Origin: an uncultured Clostridia bacterium
GTDB taxonomy: Bacteria; Bacillota; Clostridia; Oscillospirales; Acutalibacteraceae
Assembly: GCA_930990065.1 (NCBI GenBank)
Contig: CAKNOA010000004.1
Coordinates: 1 to 64,000 of the forward strand
Direction of reading: 5' to 3'
Length of the DNA stretch: 64,000 bases
Shown here piece after piece: positions 16,767 to 26,118 of this stretch. How positions within the stretch are numbered: position 1 is the stretch's first letter; each line of letters opens with the position of its first letter. A model generated the notes under the pieces. The model worked only from the letters and a program-made list of their open reading frames with translations, was not told where the DNA came from and searched no databases. The translations under genes and the position numbers were made by a program.

Positions 16767-17096
16767 TTATTTTCCCAAAGGTAAAGCCGGACATGCTTGT
16801 TTTAATCCCCGCAGTAGGGCCATGGCGTGGTCTTCCGTTTCCACGGTAAAACGTTTCTCTTGCCCACTAACCGCTCTCACCACGAGCTGCCAAGTATAGT
16901 AATCGCTGGCTACCGCTTCGCCGGCATACAGATGGATTTTTTCGATATCTTCATACGGAATATAATAAACGGTCAAAAAACGCCGGGCAAACAACATCGT
17001 GGCCCCTACGCGGATATGATCGAACGCGCGCGCCTGTTTATAGGCAGCACGCACGTCTTCCTGGGCGTATTCACGGCCCATGGGCATCCATTTCAC
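16767..17096 (-). CDS. PH-like small protein of unknown function
   Basis: A 109-residue soluble protein. Its strand pattern (GATMLFARRFLTVYYIPYEDIEKIHLYAG, WQLVVRAVSGQEKRFTVETEDHAMALLRGL) resembles bacterial PH-domain-like proteins that detect membrane or cell-surface state, but no specific family is recognised. AGGAGGAAA lies before the ATG at 17096. Located between rlmD and a C39-like peptidase gene. Confidence 0.65.
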   Translation of the reverse strand: MKWMPMGREYAQEDVRAAYKQARAFDHIRVGATMLFARRFLTVYYIPYEDIEKIHLYAGEAVASDYYTWQLVVRAVSGQEKRFTVETEDHAMALLRGLKQACPALPLGK

Positions 17097-17117
17097 CAGA
17101 TTTCCTCCTCATAAGAC

Positions 17118-17186
17118 AAAAGGGAATCCCGCCAAAACAGGAGCCACGCCGGGACGGCATGCAGCCCCGTTTGGGGGATTCCTTTT
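17118..17186 (-). terminator. long-loop terminator after the C39 peptidase gene
   Basis: AAAAGGGAATCCC (17118-17130) is complementary to GGGGATTCCTTTT (17174-17186) with one mismatch. The loop is about 43 bases. On the minus strand the distal arm ends in TTTT. Confidence 0.45.
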
Positions 17187-17200
17187 CCAGCAATATTACG

Positions 17201-17869
17201 TCAGGCTTTCGGGCTGAACAGGAAGTACCGGTTCCAATCCTTTTTTTCGCCCTTGGATTCGGCAAATTCCAGCCATTTCTTAAAATCGCCGTCGGCATAA
17301 TCCTTTGTTTCACGGCGGCGGCAGTCTTCGGCCAACACTTTCATGGTGCTGTGCAGGATATTCCCGTTGACAATGACCTTTTCCTTGCGGCCTTCGATGT
17401 CGTATTTGCCCGGCACCTGGGACGGGTCCAAGATACGAATGCCTTCGCCGTCTTCGTCGATGCCGATCACGGCTACAAAGTGGCCGCCGTGAGAAAAGAC
17501 GCCTACATAATCTTCTTCGGGACGGTCACCTGCTACACAAGCTACCGCCATATACCCTTTTTTCAGGTGTTCCCGCAGCAATTCGGGATCGGCCGTCATG
17601 GTCAAATCCAGCTGGAACCGTTCCGCTACGTAAGGCGCCAGCACATCCAGATCCGTTCCGGGGCTGTGGTTCGCGTTCACGGCAATGGACAATTCCAAAC
17701 AGTCGATCAGCGGGAACGACTGGCCTGTCATATTCTCCACTACCATACAAGTGGCACACAGGCCGCAGCCAGCGCTTTTTACCGTACTCTTATCGCCGCC
17801 CAATTCGGGCAAATCGGTAAGTGTCGGGTACGACACATGAGGATAATTACATTGATTGATGTACGTCAT
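17201..17869 (-). CDS. C39-like cysteine peptidase, apparently cytosolic
   Basis: A 222-residue protein resembling the peptidase C39-like family. It has the oxyanion Gln near the N-terminus (INQCNYPH), a catalytic-type SAGCGLCATCMV motif, GGHFVAVIGID and RILDPS supplying His and Asp. No signal peptide or membrane helix is seen, unlike secreted homologues and unlike C39 domains fused to ABC exporters. The start at 17869 has AAGGAGGGG upstream. Substrate unknown; a role in intracellular peptide or conjugate cleavage is possible. Confidence 0.72.
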   Translation of the reverse strand: MTYINQCNYPHVSYPTLTDLPELGGDKSTVKSAGCGLCATCMVVENMTGQSFPLIDCLELSIAVNANHSPGTDLDVLAPYVAERFQLDLTMTADPELLREHLKKGYMAVACVAGDRPEEDYVGVFSHGGHFVAVIGIDEDGEGIRILDPSQVPGKYDIEGRKEKVIVNGNILHSTMKVLAEDCRRRETKDYADGDFKKWLEFAESKGEKKDWNRYFLFSPKA

Positions 17870-17939
17870 AGGGTAAGTCCCCCTCCTTTCATGGCACCCA
17901 TTATACGCTGTTTTCAGGCGAAAAACAAGGCGCGGCTTC

Positions 17940-18305
17940 TTATTCCCCACACCCGACTTCCAGCACCAGCACACGCATGTCTTCTGTGCCGGTATTTTTC
18001 AGCCCATGGGTGCCATAAGGGCGATTTACCGTCACGCTGCCGGCACACACCGGCACTTCCTTGCCGTCCAGTGTCATCACACCGGTACCCGACAGCAAAA
18101 TATAGATTTCCTGGTCGTTTTGGTGGGGATGATCGCCAATGGAACATCCGGGCGGCAGCGTGGTGTAATTAAAAAAGTGAATGGGCGCATCGAATTCTTT
18201 CCCCGCGAACAGTTCGCAGTGCGGCAAGTCCCCTGTCCCTCCGTGACAGTTGGAAAAAACCGTTAAGGCTTGCTCGTAGATATTGCGGTGCATACTTTGA
18301 CTCAT
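17940..18305 (-). CDS. cupin-domain protein
   Basis: A 121-residue single cupin barrel. Metal-ligand motifs are CSIGDHPHQNDQEIYILLSG (motif 1, G-x5-HxH-x4-E type) and the later GTHGLKNTG (motif 2, His). Such proteins bind metal ions and act as enzymes or sensors; substrate not predictable. The ATG at 18305 has AAAGGAGA upstream. It is 70 bp from the C39-like gene and may share its transcript. Confidence 0.8.
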   Translation of the reverse strand: MSQSMHRNIYEQALTVFSNCHGGTGDLPHCELFAGKEFDAPIHFFNYTTLPPGCSIGDHPHQNDQEIYILLSGTGVMTLDGKEVPVCAGSVTVNRPYGTHGLKNTGTEDMRVLVLEVGCGE

Positions 18306-18360
18306 GGTTGTCTCCTTTCCCAGTATAAACCAGCTGATTCTCATTTTCTTTATTATAATA

Positions 18361-18390
18361 AAAAAAGGTGGGGCCCAAAAGAGCCCCACC
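18361..18390 (-). terminator. terminator of the sugar permease operon
   Basis: Perfect 8-bp stem GGTGGGGC/GCCCCACC; on the minus strand six T follow (18361-18366). Confidence 0.88.
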
Positions 18391-18406
18391 CAATTTTTTT
18401 GAACAA

Positions 18407-19336
18407 TTAACCTTTTACCGAACCAATGGTGATACCTTTTACGAAGAACTTCTGCACGAAGGGGTACACCAGGATAATCGGGCCGGTTGCGACACAGGCC
18501 ATGGCCAGTTTCAGCGTCTGGGTGGGCATATTTTCCACGTTGACGGTGGACACCTGGCTCAGCTGAGCCATAGCCGCCTGCGACGAAATCATGTTGTACA
18601 GGCGATACTGCAGCGGGTATTTTTCCGACGAGTTGATGTACAGCATGGCATTGTACCAGTCGTTCCAGTATTCCAGGGCAATGAACAGCCCAATGGTAGC
18701 CAAGCCGGCTTTGGCCAGCGGCAGTACCAGCTGGATAAAGATACGGAATTCCCCGGCACCGTCGATTTTGGCGGATTCGATGATGGAAACCGGTACGCTC
18801 GCCATAAACGAACGCATGATCAGCAGATAGAAGACATTCACCATGAACGGCAGGATCAGCGCAAGCAGGCTATCCTTCAGATTCAGTACCTGGATCATGA
18901 AAATGTAGCTCGACACCATGCCGCCGCTGAACAGCGTAGTGAAATAGAAGTAGAACGAAAGCACGTTGCGATACCGGAAATCCTGCCGGCAAAGCACATA
19001 CCCGGTCATAGCCGTAATAAACAGGCCAAGCACCGTACCAACCACTGTGATCAGAATCGTTACCCCATAGGAGTTCAGGATGATCATCGGGTTTTTAAAG
19101 ATGGTTTCATACGCCGAAACACTCAGGCCCCGCGGCAACAGGCTGTACCCTTGGGTTACGATCAACGATTCTTTCGAAAAAGAACCGGAAATGATCATGA
19201 TAAAGGGCAATAGGCAGATCAGAGCAATCAGTGTAATAAAGAAATATCCTACAATGTTAAAGCCAATGGTTGCCTTAGCAATTTTAATTCGATTGGACTT
19301 TGGCACAACAAATTCTTTTGTTTTCTCTTTTGCCAT
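18407..19336 (-). CDS. carbohydrate ABC transporter permease (LplC/MalG type)
   Basis: A 309-residue inner-membrane permease with six helices and the cytoplasmic EAA-loop signature (SIIESAKIDGAGEFRIFIQLVLPLAKAG) that docks the ATPase. It belongs to the CUT1 family associated with YesMN-regulated oligosaccharide or aldouronate uptake in Firmicutes. Second gene of a two-gene operon; a terminator follows at once, so no solute-binding protein or ATPase is encoded with it. The shared MsmX-type ATPase usual for this family would lie elsewhere. Confidence 0.92.
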   Translation of the reverse strand: MAKEKTKEFVVPKSNRIKIAKATIGFNIVGYFFITLIALICLLPFIMIISGSFSKESLIVTQGYSLLPRGLSVSAYETIFKNPMIILNSYGVTILITVVGTVLGLFITAMTGYVLCRQDFRYRNVLSFYFYFTTLFSGGMVSSYIFMIQVLNLKDSLLALILPFMVNVFYLLIMRSFMASVPVSIIESAKIDGAGEFRIFIQLVLPLAKAGLATIGLFIALEYWNDWYNAMLYINSSEKYPLQYRLYNMISSQAAMAQLSQVSTVNVENMPTQTLKLAMACVATGPIILVYPFVQKFFVKGITIGSVKG

Positions 19337-19369
19337 GGATGAGAACCTCCCCTACAAAATGATGATGGA

Positions 19370-20302
19370 TTAGAACAATGCGTAATCCGCATCGATCTTC
19401 CTTACAATTCCGTTGACCAGCATAATGATGACAAAGCACAACACCGACTGGTAGAACGTAGCTGCCGAGGAGAAGCCAAGGTTCCCGCTGGTCGTCAGCG
19501 ACCGGAATACATATGTATCGATCACGTCCGTAGCATTATACAGGTTGCTGTTGTTGCCGATGATCTGATAGAACATCTGGAAGTCGCCGCGAAGAATACG
19601 GCCAACCTGCAGAAGGATCATGGTAATCAGCGTGGGACGAATCGACGGGAACGTAATGTGCCCAATCTTCTGCCAAATGTTAGCACCATCAATATCGGCA
19701 GCTTCATAGCAAGCCGAATCAATGCCCGTAATGGCGGCGATGTAAATAACCGAGTTATACCCGCACCATTTCCAGGAGTTAAAGAAGCAGATAATCCATG
19801 GCCATGCCCCTTCAATCCGGTACACATTCACCGTGGGAACACCCATCATTTCACAGATGCCTTTGATAATACCGTAATCCGTATTGAAGATGTTGTAAAC
19901 GAAGGTCCCTACAATAACCCAGGAAATAAAGTACGGCAGGAAAATAACGGACTGCACGATTTTCTTATAAACCACACCCGTCATTTCCGTAATTACGATC
20001 GCGACAAAAATGCTCAGGAACTGCGATGTGAACAGGTTGAGCACATTGTACAGAATCGTATTCTTCGTGATCTGCCATCCTGTGCCACCCATGAACAGGA
20101 ACTCGAAGTTGTCCATGCCGCACCAGGGGCTTCCAAAGATGCCCAGATCATACCGGTAGTTCTTGAACGCCAGGATCAGACCGCTCATGGGCATGTACGC
20201 CAGTACAAACACCAGAACGATTGCCGGCAGCGCCATCAGCCACAGAGGCCAATTTTTTTTGAAGTCATGAACTACCGCGCCAAAACCAGAATGCTTGTTC
20301 AT
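19370..20302 (-). CDS. carbohydrate ABC transporter permease (LplB type)
   Basis: A 310-residue permease with six predicted helices and the EAA motif (CYEAADIDGANIWQKIGHITFPSIRPT). It pairs with the LplC-type permease downstream (gap 33 bp) to form the membrane channel of a CUT1 sugar importer. The ATG at 20302 is chosen because GGGGAGG lies 7 bp upstream; an in-frame upstream start at 20329 lacks such a site. Expression is probably controlled by the YesM/YesN pair encoded just upstream. Confidence 0.92.
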   Translation of the reverse strand: MNKHSGFGAVVHDFKKNWPLWLMALPAIVLVFVLAYMPMSGLILAFKNYRYDLGIFGSPWCGMDNFEFLFMGGTGWQITKNTILYNVLNLFTSQFLSIFVAIVITEMTGVVYKKIVQSVIFLPYFISWVIVGTFVYNIFNTDYGIIKGICEMMGVPTVNVYRIEGAWPWIICFFNSWKWCGYNSVIYIAAITGIDSACYEAADIDGANIWQKIGHITFPSIRPTLITMILLQVGRILRGDFQMFYQIIGNNSNLYNATDVIDTYVFRSLTTSGNLGFSSAATFYQSVLCFVIIMLVNGIVRKIDADYALF

Positions 20303-20617
20303 TGAATAACCTCCCCGCCAAAAATCCATTTACTTTCACCAATTTTTTTGGCTATAAACATTATATCATGCACAAATCATGAATAAAACATGACAAACTT
20401 ATGATTTTAAGGAAATTTTTACGGTTTTCCAATAGGAATCGGAGAAATTCGTTCAAAAATTTGTTGAAATTTTCGTGGTTTTCCCAAGGGAGTCGGGTTT
20501 CTTACTACTAACTACCTAATTTTGCAGGTCTATTTTATTGCATATACCGAAAACAGCCCTTCCGGCATACAAACTTTTGTTGTTATGCCGGAAGGGCCGC
20601 GAGTAAAATTATGAAGT
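20303..20617. other. intergenic region upstream of the permease genes
   Basis: 315 bp between the lplB-type gene and yesM. A minus-strand TATAAT (20360-20365) is a probable -10 for the permease operon with a weak TTTATT -35 (16-bp spacer). Repeated ATCATG/ACATGA-like words at 20365-20395 could be YesN sites. The yesM terminator is at its other end. Confidence 0.45.
20556..20597 (-). terminator. terminator of yesNM
   Basis: A perfect 14-bp stem (20556-20569 with 20584-20597) with a 14-base loop, followed on the minus strand by a short T run (CTGTTTTC). Confidence 0.75.
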
Positions 20618-22426
20618 TTATGTGGGCGGATCTATGGGAATACGAATGGTCACGGTCGTCCCTTTGCCCGGGGTACTGTCAAAGTGCAGGCCATATTTTT
20701 CACCATATTGCAATTGCAGCCGCTTATGAATATTGCGAATGCCATATCCATGCCGGTCCACCACCGGTTTATCGGTTAAAATATTGCGCAGCTGGCTAGC
20801 TGGCATACCGACCCCTTCGTCTTTGACCGTCAAAAACAGGTCACCGGACTGTTTCCACCCGGTAATTGTCACGGTCCCCTTTTCGCCTTGCTCTAACATG
20901 AGCATGCCGTGCAGAATAGAGTTTTCGACCAAGGGTTGCAGGACAATCTTCTGAATTTTCAAACTGCGCAATTCCTCGGGCACATCGATGTGCAAAGAGA
21001 TGCGGTTATCAAACCGGTAATTTTGAATTTGCACATACGTTTCCACATGCCGCAGCTCTTCGTTGAGGGTGATTATATCTTCCCCCCGGTTCAGGGAAAT
21101 CTTGTAGTACCGGGCCAGGGCCCGGCTGATTTCGGCGATTTCCGGGGCATTGTGATCCATGGCTTCCCAATTGATCAGATCCAGGGTATTGTACAAAAAG
21201 TGGGGGTTAATCTGGGCCTGCAGCGCTTTTAATTCCGCGCTTTTAATCGCTTTACCGTTTTCATACTGTTCTTTTACCAGCGCTTTCATATTGCGCAGCA
21301 TGAAGTTAAAGCTCTGATACAGCATGCCAATTTCATCAGTATCTTTGGCTTTCAACTCTACTTGCAAATTGCCCTTTTCCACTTCATGCATGGTATGGGA
21401 TAAAATTGAAAGCCGCCGGGTTACCGACCGGGAAAAGAAGTAAATCAACACCCCGCATATGGCAATGACCAAAAACGCGATGGAAAACAGAATCCCCCGT
21501 ACCGTATTTTCTTCCTGCATAATGGCTTCATAGGGAATCATGGCCACCAGCGTCCAATCCGTATTTGCCAAAGTCTGGGCATGGCACAGGTACATGGAAT
21601 CCTGGTTTTCCAACATCGTCCATTGTCCTGCCCTTTCGATCGTTTTGTTGGCAATTTCACTGCCTGACATTTTGCGGTACCGATCTAAATCGCTGGCCCC
21701 GATTAACTGATGATTCGTATTAACAATATACAATAACCCGTTTTGCACAGGCAGTGCGTCTTCCAGCACGCTGGAAAATTCCGATGCCGCCATACTGACC
21801 CGCTGTACGCCAATTTGGGTATTTAGGTATTCGGAAATAATGGGCTTATAGTAGGAAATAATTGTTTCATACTGGTAATTGGTGGGATTGAGCGTTTCAC
21901 GGGGAGACGTCCACAACCCCGTATTCGTACCATCAAATAGCGCCGCATATTCGATATTACCCTTTAAATCTTCCAAGCTGGAAAAATAATAGTCCTGTTG
22001 GCTGTAAAACAGGTTGTCTTCTACATACAGGGTACACACATACAGTCCGTTGGCCGAACCAATGGCCCGCAAGGTGTCTTCCAATTCGCACATATCCAGG
22101 TATTGCTGCCGTTTATCATGGGTCTTATCTTTGGTATAGTTTTCCAGCAGTATATTTTGTACCACCTGGTTGCTTTCCACGGTTTGGGCCGCTGTTAAGA
22201 CAGTTTCCACCTTATACGACAAGTATTCATACGTTTGGGAAAAGGACTGTTGGGCCGAATACGAAACCTGTTTTTCGCTGATATTCCGCACCAGCACATC
22301 GGCTACCAGAATGAGCACCGTCATGCCCAACAAAATGACGCCCCCGTAAATGGCCAGCAGACGGTTGCGAAACGGCATGCGATGGATAGCCTTGCGAAAA
22401 AAAGAAAGTACCTTTTTCACATCCAT
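20618..22426 (-). CDS. yesM: YesM-type sensor histidine kinase
   Basis: A 602-residue membrane kinase: cytoplasmic N-terminus, helix at about 20-42, a large extracellular sensor domain, second helix near 305-330, HAMP, and a His-kinase domain with INPHFLYNTLD (phosphoacceptor His) and a C-terminal ATPase (GVGMPASQL, GYGIRNIHKRL). Family members sense extracellular oligosaccharides or their binding proteins. The start at 22426 lies inside the end of the regulator gene (10-bp overlap), indicating coupled translation. Confidence 0.93.
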   Translation of the reverse strand: MDVKKVLSFFRKAIHRMPFRNRLLAIYGGVILLGMTVLILVADVLVRNISEKQVSYSAQQSFSQTYEYLSYKVETVLTAAQTVESNQVVQNILLENYTKDKTHDKRQQYLDMCELEDTLRAIGSANGLYVCTLYVEDNLFYSQQDYYFSSLEDLKGNIEYAALFDGTNTGLWTSPRETLNPTNYQYETIISYYKPIISEYLNTQIGVQRVSMAASEFSSVLEDALPVQNGLLYIVNTNHQLIGASDLDRYRKMSGSEIANKTIERAGQWTMLENQDSMYLCHAQTLANTDWTLVAMIPYEAIMQEENTVRGILFSIAFLVIAICGVLIYFFSRSVTRRLSILSHTMHEVEKGNLQVELKAKDTDEIGMLYQSFNFMLRNMKALVKEQYENGKAIKSAELKALQAQINPHFLYNTLDLINWEAMDHNAPEIAEISRALARYYKISLNRGEDIITLNEELRHVETYVQIQNYRFDNRISLHIDVPEELRSLKIQKIVLQPLVENSILHGMLMLEQGEKGTVTITGWKQSGDLFLTVKDEGVGMPASQLRNILTDKPVVDRHGYGIRNIHKRLQLQYGEKYGLHFDSTPGKGTTVTIRIPIDPPT

Positions 22427-23997
22427 TTCTCCCTGTATTCCGAAGGGGTGCACCCGGTCTGCTTTTTAAAGGCCTTGGCGTAATAATTGGAATCACTGTA
22501 GCCAACCTGCTGGGCCACGTGATACAGCTTAAAACGCTTATCCCGCAAAAGTTCCTTGGAGCGTTCGATCCGCACTTCGGTGATATATTGTCCAATGGTT
22601 TTGCCCACTTCCTGTTTAAACAGATTGGAAAGGTACGTAGGGGTCAAAAACACCTGCTCCGCCAGTTTTTTTACCGATAAGTTTTCGTCGCTGTAATGCC
22701 GGTGGATGTAATGCAGTACCTGCATAACCGATACATTGTACACTTTGGTAAACTGCCGGTCCTGGAAAAACAGCTGCAACAAACGCCGCAGTTCATCGTG
22801 CAGGCCATGTAGGGTTTCCATGGTACCCACACGGCGGTAATATTCGCTCAGCCCTCTACCTTCCAGCACATGGGACAACGTGCCTTCTTTTTCCGCCAGT
22901 GACAGCAGTTCGTGGGTAAGTTTATTGTGTTCTTCCCGTACCAAATTGGGCAACACATCACTCTGCGACTGTAAAAAGGAATACATGTGCTGTTCCGCTT
23001 CCATGGCAACCGGTACTTCCCGCGTTTGCAGCGCCATGCGGTACTGCTCAAACAGGGCCGGGTCTGTGTGCAGGGTACGGCTTAGCTGCATATGATCAAA
23101 ACACGCCGTACGCCCATACCCATAATAAAACAATTTTTGCAACGCCATAACGGCCGTCCGGTATGATTGGGGCAATTCGCTCAACGAATGGGCTATACAT
23201 CCAGCCGACACGAAAAACCGTCTTTTTTCAAATAAGTACTCGGCGCACTGCTGTAGGATCTGCATCAGGGGGCTTTGCTCCCCTTTCAGATCCTCTTCCT
23301 CTTCGGTTCCGACCATCATCACCAAACACACGCTGTTTTTCTGTACCAAATAATATTCGGGCAATTTGGTTCCGCTTTCTTGCAGCAATTGCGTCAGGCT
23401 TTCGATTAACCGGTTCATGTTTTCCATAGGGCTGCTGCTCTGAATCAGGCACACCCGAAATGCCTGTTTTGCCTTTTGAAACATGCCCAGCGCTTTCATG
23501 CTGCGCACCCGCATGTCATTAAGGGGATCGGTAGTCAGTTCCAACGCAATTCGCTGGCACAGTACCGACCGGCTGTCCTGCAAAGTCAGTTCCAGCCGGT
23601 TCTTTTCCTGGAGATTTTGCAATTGCCGGATCATCTTGACCGCTTTGATGATTTCGTCTTCTACTTCACCAGGGACAACCGGTTTTTCCACGTATCCCAC
23701 GGCGCCGATCTCAATGGCGGCTTTTAAGTATTCTTTGTCGGAATAGGCGGTCAAAAAAATAATCTGGCAATGGGGCAAGCGCTGCCGGATTTCCTGGCAC
23801 AATTCCACCCCGTTCATGCCCGGCATGCGGATATCCGAAATTACCAGGTCCGGATGCAGCGTATCCAGCAGCTGCAGCGCCTCATTGGACGATGCCGCCG
23901 TCTGTACTTCATCCACCCCCAACTGTTCCCACTTGATATGACGCAATAAACCGTTGCGCGTCATTTTTTCATCATCCACAATCAGTGCCCTGATCAT
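22417..23997 (-). CDS. yesN: YesN-type AraC-family response regulator
   Basis: A 526-residue regulator with an N-terminal receiver domain (Asp55 in DLVISDIRMPG, acidic pair at 8-9), a long middle region and a C-terminal AraC-type double helix-turn-helix (about 420-526, LAEQVFLTPTYLSNLFKQEVG and VAQQVGYSDSNYYAKAFKKQTG). It should activate the adjacent permease genes and GH43 enzyme in response to YesM. Lies 59 bp downstream of the GH43 gene and overlaps yesM. Confidence 0.93.
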   Translation of the reverse strand: MIRALIVDDEKMTRNGLLRHIKWEQLGVDEVQTAASSNEALQLLDTLHPDLVISDIRMPGMNGVELCQEIRQRLPHCQIIFLTAYSDKEYLKAAIEIGAVGYVEKPVVPGEVEDEIIKAVKMIRQLQNLQEKNRLELTLQDSRSVLCQRIALELTTDPLNDMRVRSMKALGMFQKAKQAFRVCLIQSSSPMENMNRLIESLTQLLQESGTKLPEYYLVQKNSVCLVMMVGTEEEEDLKGEQSPLMQILQQCAEYLFEKRRFFVSAGCIAHSLSELPQSYRTAVMALQKLFYYGYGRTACFDHMQLSRTLHTDPALFEQYRMALQTREVPVAMEAEQHMYSFLQSQSDVLPNLVREEHNKLTHELLSLAEKEGTLSHVLEGRGLSEYYRRVGTMETLHGLHDELRRLLQLFFQDRQFTKVYNVSVMQVLHYIHRHYSDENLSVKKLAEQVFLTPTYLSNLFKQEVGKTIGQYITEVRIERSKELLRDKRFKLYHVAQQVGYSDSNYYAKAFKKQTGCTPSEYREKWM

Positions 23998-24056
23998 TGT
24001 TTCATCCTCTTCCCTTTATCCAACTCCGCTTGGCCATTCTATGGATTCGTCATCCG

Positions 24057-25310
24057 TTATGACAAAAACTGAAGGGTGGTCATAGCCATCTGTTCCCCTT
24101 CCTCAAAAGAAAGGGTAATGGCAAACGTCCCCGGTTTACTGGTGATGGCAAATTCTTCCGTGTGCCAGTCCCCAGCCTGCAGCCGCACGCGTCCCCATTC
24201 GCGATGGCCTGCCTGTATCACCAAACACCCGCCTTTTGGTGCTTTTACGCGCACGCGGGCACGTGTTTCTGTTCCGGTAAACGTCACGTACCGGTACACC
24301 CCCTGGCATCCAGCCGCTATCTGTACCAGCGCCTGGGCGCCGTTTTCCAACTGCGTCAGATAGCAGCCGCCCTGCAAGGCACAAAGCGCCGGGGCCGGCA
24401 GCACCCGTTCTGCCATCAGGCATGTCTCAAACCCCATACTGCTGGCTACCACCGGACGAATCGACCCATCCTCTTCAAAGGTGATGCGCTCCACACAGGC
24501 CCGGCGGGCAAAATAGCTGTGGTTACTGGACCGGTGGTAAAAGACATACCATTGGCCGTTGATCTCCGTGATAGATCCGTGAATATTCCACGAACAGGGG
24601 TCGCAGTCTGCATTTTGGACAATGGTCCCCCGGTAGGTAAACGGCCCCAACGGCGAATCGGCCGTTGCATAATCCATACTGGTAGCCCGCCCTGTGCGGA
24701 TGCTGCAATAGATGTAATAGTACACCCCGTTCCGTTTTCGCACGGAGCTGCCTTCGTGGAAAAAGTGGTGCTCTTCATCGATAATGCCCCACTGGTACGT
24801 GCCCGGTTCAATATGGCGCAAATCCGGCGTCAGCCGCGCCGCCTGGGCATGGACCTGTCCCCAATACAGATATACCTGCCCATCGTCATCGCGAAAAACG
24901 GCCGGGTCAATATGGCAGAGGGGTTTTCCCCCGTTTACATCCGGCGGATAACAAAGCTGTACCGGGTCGGTAAACGGCCCTTCCGGCCGGTCACTCACCG
25001 CTACCCCTTCGTATCCATCCGATAAACAGAAGAACAGGTAATACGTCCCGTCTTTTTCCACCACATCCGGGGCATATAACGGTTTTTCGTTGCCGGGCAG
25101 GGCCGTGTCCGGTCCGCTGACCGAAAACGAAATACCATGGTCCGTCCAGTGCTGAAGGTCGTCTACCGATGCGGAAAAGACCCGGTAGGTCGTGTCACAG
25201 TAATCATCCCGGCCAAACACATCCCGGGAACCGTACAAATAGACGCGGTTTCCAAAAACATGCGGTTCTCCATCAGGGATATAACAATCCAGCGGCAAAT
25301 AGGGATTCAT
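24057..25310 (-). CDS. glycoside hydrolase family 43 enzyme
   Basis: A 417-residue five-bladed beta-propeller hydrolase. Motifs: PDGEPHVFGNRVYLYGSRD near the N-terminus, CHIDPAVFRDDDG (the pKa-modulating Asp), HEGSSVRKRNGVYYYIY (candidate acid Glu) and HGSITEINGQWYVFYHRS. A C-terminal segment (about 320-417) is strand-rich and resembles a small carbohydrate-binding module. No signal peptide, so it would act in the cytoplasm on imported oligosaccharides, probably releasing xylose or arabinose. It follows the XRE gene by 12 bp. Confidence 0.87.
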   Translation of the reverse strand: MNPYLPLDCYIPDGEPHVFGNRVYLYGSRDVFGRDDYCDTTYRVFSASVDDLQHWTDHGISFSVSGPDTALPGNEKPLYAPDVVEKDGTYYLFFCLSDGYEGVAVSDRPEGPFTDPVQLCYPPDVNGGKPLCHIDPAVFRDDDGQVYLYWGQVHAQAARLTPDLRHIEPGTYQWGIIDEEHHFFHEGSSVRKRNGVYYYIYCSIRTGRATSMDYATADSPLGPFTYRGTIVQNADCDPCSWNIHGSITEINGQWYVFYHRSSNHSYFARRACVERITFEEDGSIRPVVASSMGFETCLMAERVLPAPALCALQGGCYLTQLENGAQALVQIAAGCQGVYRYVTFTGTETRARVRVKAPKGGCLVIQAGHREWGRVRLQAGDWHTEEFAITSKPGTFAITLSFEEGEQMAMTTLQFLS

Positions 25311-25322
25311 TTTTCTGCCCCC

Positions 25323-25682
25323 TTATTTGGTAGTTTCGACGCCACGTGCTTCCCAAACGCCCCGGGCAGTCGCTGCTATAATCGTCAGTTCACGGCTATT
25401 CATGGTATCCAACAGGCTGTCAAGCTGGCGCCGCTGGGTCGATTTTCCCGGCTGCTCGTCCGGAAAGAAAAAAGCATCGACCGATACTTCCAAAAAAGTA
25501 ACCAGTTCATAAAAAATCTGCAAACTCGGGTGCTGCCCGCTATTTTCAATCGAGGCAATATAACGGGGCGCGATGTGCAGCTTGTCCGCCAGTTGATTCC
25601 GGGAAATCCCTTTTGCCTTGCGGGCCGCTTTAATCGCACGGCCGAATTCGCTAAAATCAAATTTCTCGGTTTCTCGTTTCAT
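25323..25682 (-). CDS. XRE-family HTH regulator
   Basis: A 119-residue DNA-binding protein with a helix-turn-helix at about residues 10-65 (IKAARKAKGISRNQLADKLHIAPRYIASIE) and a C-terminal tail that may mediate dimerisation. Co-directional and almost contiguous with the GH43 gene, so it probably heads the operon. Its own -10 may be the minus-strand TATAAT at 25746-25751. Target genes unknown; autoregulation of the GH43 unit is a reasonable inference. Confidence 0.85.
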   Translation of the reverse strand: MKRETEKFDFSEFGRAIKAARKAKGISRNQLADKLHIAPRYIASIENSGQHPSLQIFYELVTFLEVSVDAFFFPDEQPGKSTQRRQLDSLLDTMNSRELTIIAATARGVWEARGVETTK

Positions 25683-26022
25683 AATAACTTCACCCTATTA
25701 CATTTTACTGTTCACCTATCGGGAAAGATATGATCTATTCATTCCATTATATACTTTAAATACTTCCTATTTTTACGCTACTTATCCGAAAGAAACGAAA
25801 AGTCTGTCCTTTTTTTGTCCTTTTTCTTCATGTACAGAGCGCAAAAGACATAAACATAGGAAAATGCGATGGAAAAAGCGGCAGGGCTGGATGTCCGTGA
25901 TCAAAAACTTCTCTCCTCGCTGCGGATTCCTTGGGTGAAAAAGGCTGGCCGCCTATAATTTATCAGCCAGTAACCGTGAAAAAAGACTTATCCCGATATC
26001 TCGATTTAAACGGCAACTTTGT

Positions 26023-26042
26023 AAAAAGCCGGCGGCTTTTTT
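26023..26042. terminator. bidirectional terminator-like hairpin
   Basis: AAAAAGCC/GGCTTTTT with a GGC loop. No gene known to end here. Confidence 0.6.
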
Positions 26043-26118
26043 CCATGCGCTTTCATTTTCCCGTTTTTCCCCATAAAAAGTGGGCCCCTGTTTTTTCCCT
26101 GTAAAACAGCAGCCATAT

